From Streptomyces rimosus subsp. rimosus (GTDB taxonomy: Bacteria > Actinomycetota > Actinomycetes > Streptomycetales > Streptomycetaceae), in contig NZ_JOCQ01000037.1 in the NCBI RefSeq assembly GCF_000720725.1, positions 1-64,000 on the forward strand: DNA of 64,000 nt, in the 5' to 3' direction. The notes beneath the pieces are model-generated. The model searched no databases and was not told the DNA's origin. It was given only the letters and a program-made list of their open reading frames with translations. Position numbers and translations under genes: made by a program. Shown piece by piece: positions 44,795 to 53,794 of this stretch. Each line of letters begins with the position of its first letter. The first letter of the stretch is position 1.

Positions 44795-46201
44795 GTGAGC
44801 AAGATCTACGCCGGGGCGCGGCTGCGCCGGCTGCGGGAGGAGCGGGGGCTCAGCCAGGCCGCGCTGGCCCGCGTACTGGCCATCTCGCCCAGCTACCTGA
44901 ACCAGATGGAGCACGATTCGCGACCGCTGACCGTGCCCGTACTGCTGCGGCTGACCGAGGCGTTCGGGGTGGACCCGGGCTTCTTCGCCGAGCGGGACAC
45001 CAGCCGGGTGCTGGCCGACCTGCGCGAGGCGCTGGCCGACGAGCTGGCCGCCGCCCGGGTCTCCCCCACCGACCTGTCCGAACTCGCCTCGCGGCAGCCC
45101 GCCGTGGCCTCCGTCCTGCTGGATCTGGGGCGGCGCAACCGGGCGCTGACCGAGCGGCTGGCGGAGGTGGCGGAGGGGCGGGACGGCGGCGCCGACCCGG
45201 CCGCGCCGCTGTCGCCGCACGAGGAGATCCGCGAGTTCTTCTACCGGCGGCAGAACTACCTGCACGAAGCGGACACCGCCGCGGAAGGGCTCGCCGCCGA
45301 ACTGGGCATCCGCCCCGGCGAGGTGGGGCGCGCGCTGGCCGCCCGGCTCACCGAGCGGCACGGCGTACGCCTCGTCGACACCCCCGACGGGCCCCTGCAC
45401 CACTACGATCCGGCCGCCCGGGTCCTGCGCCTGTCGGCGGGGCTGCGCCCCGGCCAGCGGGCCTTCCGCATGGCCACCCAGCTGGCGCTGCTGGAGGCCG
45501 GTGACGAACTGTCGCGGCCCGCCTCGGAGGACTTCGAGGAGGGCTCGGCCACCTGGTCGCTGGCCCGGATCGGGGTGGCCAACTACTTCGCGGCGGCGCT
45601 GGTGCTGCCGTACGGGCCGTTCCACGCCGCGGCCGAGGAACTGCGCTACGACATCGAGCGGCTGACCGACCGCTTCGGCCTCGGTTACGAGACGGTGTGC
45701 CACCGGCTGAGCACCCTGCAACGGCCACGGCGGCGCGGGGTGCCGTTCTCGTTCGTACGGGTCGACCGGGCGGGCAACATGTCCAAGCGGCAGTCCGCCA
45801 CCGGCTTCCACTTCTCGCGGGCGGGCGGTACGTGCCCGCTGTGGAACGTCTACGAGGCGTTCACCGCGCCCAGCCGCATCCATGTGCAGATCGCGGCGAT
45901 GCCGGACGGCCGCCGCTATCTGTGGACGGCGCGTACCGTCACCCGGCACCGCGGCGGCTGGGGCGATCCGGGCAAGACCTTCGCCATCGGCCTGGGCTGC
46001 GAGATCCGGCACGCGTCGCGGCTCGTGTACTCCGACGGGCTGGACCTGGACAACGCCGCCGCGGCCACGCCGATCGGCATGGGCTGCCGGGTCTGCGAGC
46101 GGCTGGAGTGCCCGCAGCGGGCGGTGCCGCCGCTCGGCCGGGCGCTGGCCGTCGACGAGAACCGCAGCACGTTCGTGCCGTATCCGGTGCGGGAGGAGTG
46201 A
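44795..46201 (+). CDS. Short-chain fatty acyl transcriptional regulator (RamB/ScfR family)
   Basis: A 468-residue regulator. N-terminal XRE HTH at about residues 9-60 (LRRLREERGLSQAALARVLAISPSYLNQMEH), then an IrrE-like/DUF955-derived sensor region and a C-terminal DUF2083 domain with the Cys set GCRVCERLECPQR. Relatives (RamB, MccR, PrpR) sense acyl-CoA or propionate metabolism and control acetate, propionate and branched-acyl pathways. The GTG at 44795 has GGAGGGGG upstream. It sits just before, and in the same direction as, the valine degradation operon, whose products converge on propionyl-CoA, so it is the obvious regulator. Confidence 0.88.
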   Translation: MSKIYAGARLRRLREERGLSQAALARVLAISPSYLNQMEHDSRPLTVPVLLRLTEAFGVDPGFFAERDTSRVLADLREALADELAAARVSPTDLSELASRQPAVASVLLDLGRRNRALTERLAEVAEGRDGGADPAAPLSPHEEIREFFYRRQNYLHEADTAAEGLAAELGIRPGEVGRALAARLTERHGVRLVDTPDGPLHHYDPAARVLRLSAGLRPGQRAFRMATQLALLEAGDELSRPASEDFEEGSATWSLARIGVANYFAAALVLPYGPFHAAAEELRYDIERLTDRFGLGYETVCHRLSTLQRPRRRGVPFSFVRVDRAGNMSKRQSATGFHFSRAGGTCPLWNVYEAFTAPSRIHVQIAAMPDGRRYLWTARTVTRHRGGWGDPGKTFAIGLGCEIRHASRLVYSDGLDLDNAAAATPIGMGCRVCERLECPQRAVPPLGRALAVDENRSTFVPYPVREE

Positions 46202-46254
46202 GGTCCGCGGCCGCCTGGTACGGCGAGGATCGACGGTCCGGGCGGCCGGCCGCT

Positions 46255-46283
46255 CTGGACTTACTAGGACGTCCAACTATATG
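46255..46283 (+). promoter_or_regulatory. Promoter of the riboswitch-mmsA transcript
   Basis: CTGGAC (46255-46260), 17-bp spacer, TATATG (46278-46283). The spacer contains the palindrome GGACGTCC (46268-46275), a likely operator. Transcription would begin just before the riboswitch. Confidence 0.5.
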
Positions 46284-46289
46284 TTCGTG

Positions 46290-46445
46290 GGCACGGCCCG
46301 CGGTGCAGGGAAGCCGGTGCGAATCCGGTGCGGTCCCGCCACTGTGACCGGGGAGTGCGACGTCGAGCAGGACGCCACTGACGTGAACGCGTCGGGAAGG
46401 CGGGCGGCGCGCGGTGATCCGGAAGCCAGGATACCGGCCGCGGGT
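46290..46445 (+). promoter_or_regulatory. Cobalamin riboswitch
   Basis: The conserved core of the adenosylcobalamin riboswitch is present in order: GGTGCAGGGAAGCCGGTGCG and the following AATCCGGTGCGGTCCCGCCA (46302-46341), ACTGTGACCGGGGAGTG, GCCACTGACGTGAACG, GGGAAGGCGG and the B12 box AGCCAGGATACC (46424-46435). It precedes the mmsA gene by about 220 bp on the same strand. No cobalamin synthesis or transport gene is near. Confidence 0.92.
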
Positions 46446-46468
46446 GTTGTTCCGTGTTGTCCACGAGG

Positions 46469-46549
46469 ATGGAGCAGACACGCATGGCACCGGTGCGTAC
46501 CCACAGCCCAGGTGATCCGGCCCGGCCCGCGGCACCGCCCGCGGACTGA
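46469..46549 (+). CDS. Possible leader peptide between riboswitch and mmsA
   Basis: A 26-codon frame (MEQTRMAPVRTHSPGDPARPAAPPAD), starting about 25 bp after the riboswitch. The internal ATG at 46484 (21 codons) has GGAG 9 nt upstream and is the more likely start. A translated leader could transmit the riboswitch decision, or it may be a chance frame. The 118 bp from here to mmsA hold no other feature I can defend. Confidence 0.3.
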   Translation: MEQTRMAPVRTHSPGDPARPAAPPAD

Positions 46550-46667
46550 CGGTTCCACGTCCACGCCTTTCGCGTCCCACGGCCCCGCCGCCCACCGCGC
46601 GTCATCCGCGCCGCCCGCGTGCCGAGCCGTGCCATCCCCGGATCTCACCTGACGAGAGCAGGCTCCC

Positions 46668-48167
46668 ATGGTCCGAGAACTGACCCATTTCATCGGCGGC
46701 AAGCACACACCGGGAACATCGGGTGCTCACGGCGATGTGTACGACCCCAACACCGGCACCGTGCAGGCGCGCGTCCCGCTCGCGGACCGGGCCGAGACGA
46801 CGGCCGCGGTGGCCGACGCGGCGGCGGCCCAGCCGGCGTGGGGCGAGTGGAACCCGCAGCGGCGCGCCCGGGTGCTGCTGAACTTCCTGCGCCTGGTCGA
46901 GGGCGAGCGGGAGTCGCTGGCCCGGCTGCTGTCGAGCGAGCACGGCAAGACGGTCCCGGACGCGCACGGCGACCTCCAGCGCGGCCTGGAGGTGGTGGAG
47001 TTCGCCGCCGGCATCCCGCACCTGCTCAAGGGCGAGTTCACCGACAACGCCGGTACCGGCATCGACGTGCACTCACTGCGCCGCCCCATCGGCGTGGTCG
47101 CCGGGATCACCCCGTTCAACTTCCCCGCGATGATCCCGCTGTGGAAGGCCGCACCGGCCCTCGCCTGCGGCAACGCGTTCGTGCTGAAGCCGTCCGAGCG
47201 GGCGCCGTCGGTGCCGCTGCGGCTGGCCGAGCTGTTCCTGGAGGCGGGGCTGCCGCCCGGCGTCCTCAACGTCGTGCACGGCGGCAAGGAGTCGGTGGAC
47301 ACGCTGCTGGCGGACCCGCGCGTCGAGGCGCTGGGCTTCGTCGGCTCGACACCGGTCGCCGCGCACATCTACGCGACCGCCGCGGCGCACGGCAAGCGCG
47401 CCCAGTGCTTCGGCGGCGCCAAGAACCATCTGATCGTGATGCCGGACGCCGACCTCGACCAGGCGGTGGACGCACTGGTCGGCGCCGGGTACGGGTCGGC
47501 GGGCGAGCGCTGCATGGCGGTGTCGGTCGCCGTACCGGTGGGCGAGGAGACGGCCGACGCGCTGGTGGCGCGGCTCAAGGAGCGGATCGGCGCGCTGCGC
47601 ATCGGCCGCTCCGACGACCCGCACGCCGACTTCGGGCCGCTGGTCGGGCGGGACGCGCTGGACCGGGTCCGCGCGTACGTGGACCTCGGCGTCACGGAGG
47701 GCGCGGAACTGGTGGTGGACGGGCGGGACTTCACCCTGCCCGGCCACGAGGACGGCTTCTTCGCGGGCGCCTCGCTGTTCGACCGGGTCACCCCGGACAT
47801 GCGGATCTATCAGGAGGAGATCTTCGGTCCGGTGCTGTCGGTGGTGCGGGCCGCGGACTACGAGGAGGCGCTGCGGCTGCCCACGGAGCACCCGTACGGC
47901 AACGGCGTGGCGATCTTCACCCGGGACGGGGACACCGCGCGGGACTTCAGCCGCCGGGTGAACACCGGCATGGTCGGCGTCAACGTGCCGATCCCGGTGC
48001 CGGTCGCGTACCACACCTTCGGCGGCTGGAAGCGGTCCGGCTTCGGCGACCTGAACCAGCACGGCCCGGACGCCATCCGCTTCTACACCCGTACCAAGAC
48101 CGTCACCTCGCGCTGGCCCTCCGGGGTCAAGGAGGGCGCGAGCTTCACCATCCCGACGATGGGCTGA
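46668..48167 (+). CDS. mmsA: Methylmalonate-semialdehyde dehydrogenase (CoA-acylating)
   Basis: A 499-residue aldehyde dehydrogenase that converts methylmalonate semialdehyde and CoA to propionyl-CoA, the last step of valine degradation. Family features are GVVAGITPFNFPAMIPLWKA, FVGSTPVA, the CoA-type GGAKNH and catalytic Cys282 in GERCMAVS. It is first of a five-gene operon, mostly overlapping, and is separated by 5 bp from the acyl-CoA dehydrogenase. Control by the cobalamin riboswitch upstream is implied by position; its product feeds the B12-dependent methylmalonyl-CoA mutase step. Confidence 0.95.
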   Translation: MVRELTHFIGGKHTPGTSGAHGDVYDPNTGTVQARVPLADRAETTAAVADAAAAQPAWGEWNPQRRARVLLNFLRLVEGERESLARLLSSEHGKTVPDAHGDLQRGLEVVEFAAGIPHLLKGEFTDNAGTGIDVHSLRRPIGVVAGITPFNFPAMIPLWKAAPALACGNAFVLKPSERAPSVPLRLAELFLEAGLPPGVLNVVHGGKESVDTLLADPRVEALGFVGSTPVAAHIYATAAAHGKRAQCFGGAKNHLIVMPDADLDQAVDALVGAGYGSAGERCMAVSVAVPVGEETADALVARLKERIGALRIGRSDDPHADFGPLVGRDALDRVRAYVDLGVTEGAELVVDGRDFTLPGHEDGFFAGASLFDRVTPDMRIYQEEIFGPVLSVVRAADYEEALRLPTEHPYGNGVAIFTRDGDTARDFSRRVNTGMVGVNVPIPVPVAYHTFGGWKRSGFGDLNQHGPDAIRFYTRTKTVTSRWPSGVKEGASFTIPTMG

Positions 48168-48172
48168 GCGCG

Positions 48173-49381
48173 ATGAGTGTCATGACCACCGCCGCCACGG
48201 CCGCCTCGCTCACCCCGGACCAGCTCGCCATCATGGAGACGACGCTGGACTTCGCACAGGAGCACATCGCGCCGCACGCCGTGGCCTGGGACCAGGACAA
48301 GCACTTCCCCGTGGACGTGCTGCGCAGGGCCGCCGCGCTGGGGCTCGGCGGGATCTACGTACGGGAGCGGTCCGGCGGCTCCGCGCTGAGCCGGGCGGAC
48401 GGCGTACTCGTCTTCGAAGTGCTGGCCACCGCCTGCCCGTCCATCGCGGGCTACCTGTCCATCCACAACATGGTCGCCTGGATGATCGACCGGTACGGCG
48501 ACGAGGCGCAGCGCGCCCGCTGGCTGCCCGGCCTGTGCTCGATGGCGGACCTGGGCAGCTACTGCCTCACCGAGCCGGGCGCCGGGTCCGACGCGGCGGC
48601 CCTGCGCACCCGCGCGGTGCGCGACGGCGACGACTACGTCCTCACCGGCGTCAAACAGTTCATCTCCGGTGCTGGGACCTCGCGGGTGTACGTGGTGATG
48701 GCCCGTACCGGCGAGGAGGGGCCGGGCGGCATCTCGGCATTCGTCGTCGAACGGGACGACCCGGGGCTGTCGTTCGGCCCCAACGAGAAGAAGATGGGCT
48801 GGAACGCGCAGCCCACCCGGCAGGTGATCCTGGACGAGGTGCGCGTCCCGGCGGACCGGCGGCTCGGCGCGGAAGGCGACGGCTTCCGGATCGCGATGAG
48901 CGGCCTGAACGGCGGCCGGCTCGGCATCGCCGCCTGCTCCCTCGGCGGCGGGCAGAGCGCCCTGCACGCGGCGCAGGCGTACCTCGCGGACCGGGAGGCG
49001 TTCGGCGGACGGCTGCTGGACGCGCAGGCGCTGCAGTTCCGGCTCGCCGACATGGCGACGGAGCTGGCCGCCGCCCGCGCGCTGGTGCGGCAGGCCGCCG
49101 AGGCGCTGGACCGGGGCGATCCGCAGGCGCCGCAGCTGTGCGCGATGGCCAAGCGGTTCGCCACCGACACGGGCTACTCCGTCGCCGACCGCGCGCTGCA
49201 GCTGCACGGCGGCTACGGCTACCTGAGTGAATACGGCATGGAGAAGATCGTCCGCGATCTTCGCGTCCATCAGATCCTGGAAGGGACGAACGAGATCATG
49301 CGTCTGATCGTGGCCCGCGGGCTGACCGGAGCGGAGGCCGGCGGCAGCCGCGCCAAGGCCGGAACGGGGGCCGCCCGATGA
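48173..49381 (+). CDS. Isobutyryl-CoA dehydrogenase-type acyl-CoA dehydrogenase
   Basis: A 402-residue FAD acyl-CoA dehydrogenase. Motifs are YCLTEPGAGSDAAALRT (FAD/acyl site), the C-terminal RVHQILEGTNEIMRLIVARG and QLHGGYGYLSEYGMEK, which fit the ACAD8/isobutyryl-CoA dehydrogenase group. Reaction: isobutyryl-CoA to methacrylyl-CoA. ATG 48173 is preferred to a Met three codons later by spacing. Its stop overlaps the next gene as ATGA. The operon context supports the isobutyryl assignment. Confidence 0.9.
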   Translation: MSVMTTAATAASLTPDQLAIMETTLDFAQEHIAPHAVAWDQDKHFPVDVLRRAAALGLGGIYVRERSGGSALSRADGVLVFEVLATACPSIAGYLSIHNMVAWMIDRYGDEAQRARWLPGLCSMADLGSYCLTEPGAGSDAAALRTRAVRDGDDYVLTGVKQFISGAGTSRVYVVMARTGEEGPGGISAFVVERDDPGLSFGPNEKKMGWNAQPTRQVILDEVRVPADRRLGAEGDGFRIAMSGLNGGRLGIAACSLGGGQSALHAAQAYLADREAFGGRLLDAQALQFRLADMATELAAARALVRQAAEALDRGDPQAPQLCAMAKRFATDTGYSVADRALQLHGGYGYLSEYGMEKIVRDLRVHQILEGTNEIMRLIVARGLTGAEAGGSRAKAGTGAAR

Positions 49382-50538
49382 CCGGCGACCGCACCCGTGA
49401 GGGCTCCGTGCCCGACGAGCCGGTACGCGACGGCTCCGCACCGGACTCCGCACCCGACGGGCCCGAGGCCCCCGCCGCCTCCGTACTCCAGCGGACCGAA
49501 GGCCGCGCGGCATACCTCACGCTCAACCGGCCCAAGGCCCTCAACGCCCTCGACCACACCATGGTGCGCCGGATCGACGCGGCGCTGGCCGCGTGGGAGC
49601 ACGACCCCGCGGTCGAAACCGTCGTGATCAGCGGCGCCGGTGAGCGCGGGCTGTGCGCGGGCGGCGACATCCGCGCCATCCACGCGGACGCGCGGTCCGG
49701 CGGCGGCGCGGCGTCCGCGGCGTTCTGGCACGACGAGTACCGGCTCAACGCCCGTATCGCACGCTTCCCCAAGCCGTACGTCGCCGTCATGGACGGCATC
49801 GTGATGGGCGGCGGCGTCGGCGTCTCGGCACACGGCAGTGTGCGGATCGTCACCGAGCGGTCCAAGGTCGCGATGCCCGAGACCGGCATCGGCTTCGTAC
49901 CGGACGTCGGCGGTACGTACCTGCTGGCGCTCGCGCCCGGCGAACTGGGCACCCACCTGGCGCTGACCGGCGCGCCGGTGGGGGCCGGGGACGCGCTGCT
50001 GTGCGGGCTCGCCGACCACTTCGTCCCGTCCGGGCAGGTGGCGCGCCTGACCGCGGACCTGGCCACCGCCCCGGTACCCGAGGTACTGCCGCGATACGTA
50101 CAGGAGGCACCCGAGGGCGAACTGGCGGCCCACCGCGAGTGGATCGACCACTGCTACGCGGCGGGCACCGTCGAGGAGATCGTGGACCGGCTGCTCGGCA
50201 GCGGCGTCCCGGAGGCCAAGGAGGCCGCCGAGACGATCCTCGCCAAGTCGCCCACCTCGTTGAAGGTGACCCTGGCCGCGCTGCGCCGGGCCCGCGATCT
50301 GGGGCCGCTGGAGCGCGTCCTGGACCAGGAGTACCGCGTCTCGTGCGCGGCGCTGTCCGCTCCGGACCTGGTCGAGGGCATCCGCGCCCAGGTGATCGAC
50401 AAGGACCGTACGCCGCGCTGGTCCCCCGCCACCCTCGCCGAGGTCACGGACGAGGACGTGGCCCGCTTCTTCGCGCCGCTCGGCGACGACGAGCTGGGGC
50501 TCGCCGACGGTGCCGGTACGCAGGAGGTGCCCTGGTGA
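49378..50538 (+). CDS. 3-hydroxyisobutyryl-CoA hydrolase
   Basis: A 386-residue crotonase-superfamily protein with the HIBCH pattern: RPKALNALDHTMV, GLCAGGDIRAIH (oxyanion loop), MDGIVMGGGVGVSAHG, MPETGIGFVPDVGGTYLL. It hydrolyses 3-hydroxyisobutyryl-CoA so that the free acid can be oxidised. It is longer than enoyl-CoA hydratases because of the C-terminal extension typical of HIBCH. A Pro/Asp-rich N-terminal tail of about 35 residues precedes the fold. Stop overlaps the mmsB start as GTGA. Confidence 0.9.
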   Translation: MTGDRTREGSVPDEPVRDGSAPDSAPDGPEAPAASVLQRTEGRAAYLTLNRPKALNALDHTMVRRIDAALAAWEHDPAVETVVISGAGERGLCAGGDIRAIHADARSGGGAASAAFWHDEYRLNARIARFPKPYVAVMDGIVMGGGVGVSAHGSVRIVTERSKVAMPETGIGFVPDVGGTYLLALAPGELGTHLALTGAPVGAGDALLCGLADHFVPSGQVARLTADLATAPVPEVLPRYVQEAPEGELAAHREWIDHCYAAGTVEEIVDRLLGSGVPEAKEAAETILAKSPTSLKVTLAALRRARDLGPLERVLDQEYRVSCAALSAPDLVEGIRAQVIDKDRTPRWSPATLAEVTDEDVARFFAPLGDDELGLADGAGTQEVPW

Positions 50539-51503
50539 GCGCGGAGACACGGCGCGGGGCCGACGAGGCCCTCGCGATCGCCTTCATCGGACTCGGCAAC
50601 ATGGGCGGCCCGATGGCGGCCAACCTGGTCAAGGCCGGCCACCGGGTGACCGGTTTCGATCTCGTACCGGAGGCGCTGGCGACGGCCGCCGAGGCTGGTG
50701 TCGGGCCCGCCGCCTCGGCGACCGCGGCAGCGGCGGACGCGGACGTGGTGATCACCATGCTGCCCGCCGGACGTCATGTCCTGGCCCTCTACGAGGACGG
50801 CGGGCTGCTCGCCGCGGCCCGCCCCGGCACCCTCTTCCTCGACTGCTCCACCATCGACGTGGCCGACGCCCGCGCCGCCCACGAGGCCGCCGTACGCGCA
50901 GGTCACCAGTGCCTGGACGCGCCGGTCTCGGGCGGCGTGGTGGGTGCCGAGGCGGCCACGCTGACGTTCATGGCGGGCGGCGGAGTGGCCGAGTTCGCAC
51001 GGGCCGAGCCGCTGCTCGCGGCGATGGGCAAGAAGGCCGTGCACTGCGGTGCGGCGGGCGCCGGGCAGGCCGCGAAGATCTGCAACAACATGATCCTCGG
51101 CATCTCGATGATCGGGGTCAGCGAGGCGTTCGTCCTCGGCGAGAGCCTGGGTCTGTCCCACCAGGCCCTGTACGACGTGGCCTCCACCGCGAGCGGGCAG
51201 TGCTGGGCACTGAGCGTCAACTGTCCGGTGCCGGGCCCGGTGCCGGGCAGCCCCGCCAACCACGACTACCGGCCCGGCTTCGCGGCACCGCTGATGGCCA
51301 AGGACCTGGGCCTGGCCGCGAACGCGGTCCGCGCGGGCCGCGTACAGGCCGAACTCGGCTTGCGCGCCGCCGAGTTGTACGCAACATACGCCGAGCACGA
51401 GGGTGCGGCGGAGGACTTCTCCGGCATCGTCCGCACGATCCGGCAACGGTCCGGCGGCGCACCGCAGGCCCAGCACACCGAACAGAACGGAACCCCCGCA
51501 TGA
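50535..51503 (+). CDS. mmsB: 3-hydroxyisobutyrate dehydrogenase
   Basis: A 322-residue beta-hydroxyacid dehydrogenase that oxidises 3-hydroxyisobutyrate to methylmalonate semialdehyde. The NAD loop is FIGLGNMGGPMAANLVKAGH, the substrate motif DAPVSGGVVGAEAATL, the catalytic region GAGQAAKICNNMILG with the essential Lys, and the C-terminal KDLGLA. The GTG at 50535 overlaps the HIBCH stop. It feeds MmsA encoded at the operon head. Confidence 0.94.
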   Translation: MSAETRRGADEALAIAFIGLGNMGGPMAANLVKAGHRVTGFDLVPEALATAAEAGVGPAASATAAAADADVVITMLPAGRHVLALYEDGGLLAAARPGTLFLDCSTIDVADARAAHEAAVRAGHQCLDAPVSGGVVGAEAATLTFMAGGGVAEFARAEPLLAAMGKKAVHCGAAGAGQAAKICNNMILGISMIGVSEAFVLGESLGLSHQALYDVASTASGQCWALSVNCPVPGPVPGSPANHDYRPGFAAPLMAKDLGLAANAVRAGRVQAELGLRAAELYATYAEHEGAAEDFSGIVRTIRQRSGGAPQAQHTEQNGTPA

Positions 51504-52306
51504 CCGACACCAGCCCGGCCGCCGCCAAGGCTCAGCCGTACGAGACGATCCTCGTCGAACGCACCGGCCGCACCGCCACGCTCACCCTCAACCGCCCCAA
51601 GGCGCTCAACGCCCTCAACCTCCAGCTGATGAACGAGGTCGTGGCGGCGACCGCGGAGCTGGACCGCGACCCGGACATCGGCTGCATCGTCATCACCGGC
51701 TCGCCGAAGGCGTTCGCGGCCGGCGCCGACATCAAGGAGATGCGGCCGCAGTCGTACATGGACATGTACCTCAGCGACTGGTTCACCGCCTGGGACCGGC
51801 TGGGCGACCTGCGCACCCCGACCGTCGCGGCGGTGGCCGGGCACGCCCTGGGCGGCGGCTGCGAGCTGGCGATGCTCTGCGACATCCTGCTCGCCGCCGA
51901 CACCGCGGTCTTCGGCCAGCCGGAGATCAAGCTCGGCGTCATCCCCGGCATCGGCGGCTCCCAGCGGCTCACCCGCGCCGTCGGCAAGGCCAAGGCGATG
52001 GACCTGTGCCTGACCGGCCGCACCATGGACGCGACAGAGGCCGAACGGGCCGGCCTGGTCTCCCGCATCGTGCCCGCCGCCGACCTCCTGACCGAGGCCC
52101 ACGCCGTCGCGGAGAAGGTCGCGTCGATGTCCGCACCGGTGGCCATGATGGCCAAGGAGTCCGTCAACCGCGCCTTCGAAACCACCCTCGCCGAGGGCGT
52201 CCGCTTCGAACGCCGCCTGTTCCACGCGGTGTTCGCCACCGAGGATCAGAAGGAGGGGATGGCGGCGTTCGTGGAGAAGCGGAAGCCGGAGTTCCGGCAT
52301 CGCTAG
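51500..52306 (+). CDS. Enoyl-CoA hydratase (methacrylyl-CoA hydratase role)
   Basis: A 268-residue crotonase-family hydratase. Both catalytic Glu are in expected places, in ALGGGCELAMLCD and GQPEIKLGVIPGIGGSQRL; the oxyanion motif is AFAAGADIKEM. It adds water across enoyl-CoA. In this operon it fills the otherwise missing step from methacrylyl-CoA to 3-hydroxyisobutyryl-CoA, although such enzymes are broadly specific. ATG overlaps the mmsB stop. It closes the operon, 33 bp before a convergent gene. Confidence 0.92.
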   Translation: MTDTSPAAAKAQPYETILVERTGRTATLTLNRPKALNALNLQLMNEVVAATAELDRDPDIGCIVITGSPKAFAAGADIKEMRPQSYMDMYLSDWFTAWDRLGDLRTPTVAAVAGHALGGGCELAMLCDILLAADTAVFGQPEIKLGVIPGIGGSQRLTRAVGKAKAMDLCLTGRTMDATEAERAGLVSRIVPAADLLTEAHAVAEKVASMSAPVAMMAKESVNRAFETTLAEGVRFERRLFHAVFATEDQKEGMAAFVEKRKPEFRHR

Positions 52307-52339
52307 CAGTCGCGGCAGGCCGAGCACGCCTGCACCCGC

Positions 52340-53479
52340 TCACCCTTCCCGATAGAGCTCCCTCGCGATGATCGACCGCTGCACCTCCGTAGCCCCCTCG
52401 TAGATCCGAGGCGCACGGACCTCGCGGTAAAGATGTTCGAGGAGGTGGCCTCGGCGCAGGGCGCGGGCGCCGTGGATCTGGACGGCGGTGTCGACGGCTT
52501 GCTGGGCGGTTTCGGTGGCCAGGAGTTTGGCCATGGCGGAGCGCTTGGCGATGTCGGGGGCGCCGCTGTCGTACGCGGTGGCCGCGGCGTGGACGAGGAG
52601 GCGGGCGGCCTCGATACGGGTGGCGGTCTCGGCGAGTTGGTGGGAGACGGCCTGGAGGTTCTTGAGGGGGCCGCCGAAGGCGGTGCGGTCGGCGGCGTGG
52701 GCGAGGGCGGCGTCCAGGGCCGCCTGGGCCATGCCGACCGCGAAGGCGCCGACGCTCGGCCGGAAGAGGTCGAGGGTGCGCATCGCGACGCCGAAGCCGC
52801 GGTCCGGTTCGCCCACCACGTCGTCGCGGGTCACCGGTACGCCGTCGAAGACCAGGGTGCCGATCGGGTGCGGGCTGAGCATGTCCAGCGGGGTGCCGGA
52901 CAGGCCGGGGCGGTCGGCGGGGACCAGGAAGGCGGTGATGCCGCGGGACCCGGCGCCGCCGCCCGTGCGGGCGAAGACGGTGGCGAAGTCGGCCTCCGGC
53001 GCGTTGGAGATCCAGCACTTCTCGCCGGTCAGCCGCCAGCGGCCGGCGTCCGGCGGGCCGTCCGGTTCGGCGGCCAGGGCGAGCGCACCGGCGTCCGAGC
53101 CCGCGTCCGGCTCGCTCAGCGCGAAGGCGGCCACCGCGCGGCCCGCGACGACCTCCGGCAGCCAGCGCGCCCGCTGCTTGTCCGTACCGGACTGGACGAC
53201 CGGGTACGTGCCCAGGCCCTGGAGGGCGAGCGCGGTCTCGGCCTCGGTGGATTCCTGGGCCAGGGATTCCCGCAGCAGGCACAGGTCGAGGGCGCGTACC
53301 GGGCCCTCGGCGGGGAACAGGCGGCGCAGCAGGCCCAGTTCGCCCAGGGCAGCGACCAGCGGGCGGTTCACGCGGCCCGGCTCGCCGCGGTCCGCCAGCG
53401 GGCGCAGCCGGTCGGCGGTCAGCGTACGCAGCTCGGCGCACCACGCCTGTTCCTGCGGCCCCAGTGCGAATGCGGTCAC
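52340..53479 (-). CDS. Acyl-CoA dehydrogenase of the aromatic-acyl-CoA region
   Basis: A 379-residue acyl-CoA dehydrogenase distinct from the valine enzyme. It contains FALSEPDAGSDAGALAL, an HPIGTLVFDGVPV insert and the C-terminal APRIYEGATEVQRSIIAREL, where the usual EGTNE is EGATE. The GTG at 53479 has GAGGGAG upstream; an in-frame ATG 20 codons earlier lies in low-complexity sequence. Divergent from the benzoate-type CoA ligase; similar pairs occur in salicylyl- or aminobenzoyl-CoA gene sets. Its substrate is unknown. Confidence 0.85.
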   Translation of the reverse strand: MTAFALGPQEQAWCAELRTLTADRLRPLADRGEPGRVNRPLVAALGELGLLRRLFPAEGPVRALDLCLLRESLAQESTEAETALALQGLGTYPVVQSGTDKQRARWLPEVVAGRAVAAFALSEPDAGSDAGALALAAEPDGPPDAGRWRLTGEKCWISNAPEADFATVFARTGGGAGSRGITAFLVPADRPGLSGTPLDMLSPHPIGTLVFDGVPVTRDDVVGEPDRGFGVAMRTLDLFRPSVGAFAVGMAQAALDAALAHAADRTAFGGPLKNLQAVSHQLAETATRIEAARLLVHAAATAYDSGAPDIAKRSAMAKLLATETAQQAVDTAVQIHGARALRRGHLLEHLYREVRAPRIYEGATEVQRSIIARELYREG

Positions 53480-53620
53480 GGGCGGCTCCCTCGTCTCGGG
53501 CCCGGGGCTGCCGGGCGGTTCGCTCGGGCCCGGGGTCACCGGGCGGTTCGCTCGGGTCCGTACGCGCCGTCGGCCACCGTGCCGCGTGCCGGCCGCGCCA
53601 CCGGACCGTATCGCGCTCTG

Positions 53621-53654
53621 TTGACTGCCGTCACGAACACGTTACGCTGACGGC
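53621..53654 (+). promoter_or_regulatory. Promoter and dyad in front of the CoA ligase
   Basis: TTGACT (53621-53626), 16-bp spacer, TACGCT (53643-53648). The dyad GCCGTCA/TGACGGC (53627-53633, 53648-53654) spans the spacer and -10, placed for repression, perhaps by the PaaX-type regulator. Confidence 0.5.
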
Positions 53655-53794
53655 GGACCGGCACGGCAGTACCCGGGCGGAACTCGGGGGAACCCTGGGC
53701 GAACCCGGGTGGGTTTACCGGCACTTGGCCGGCGCTTCCTGGTCGGCGGCCGGTTCTGCTCGTCCCCACGTCGTCCGCAAGGGGGCACACCGGC

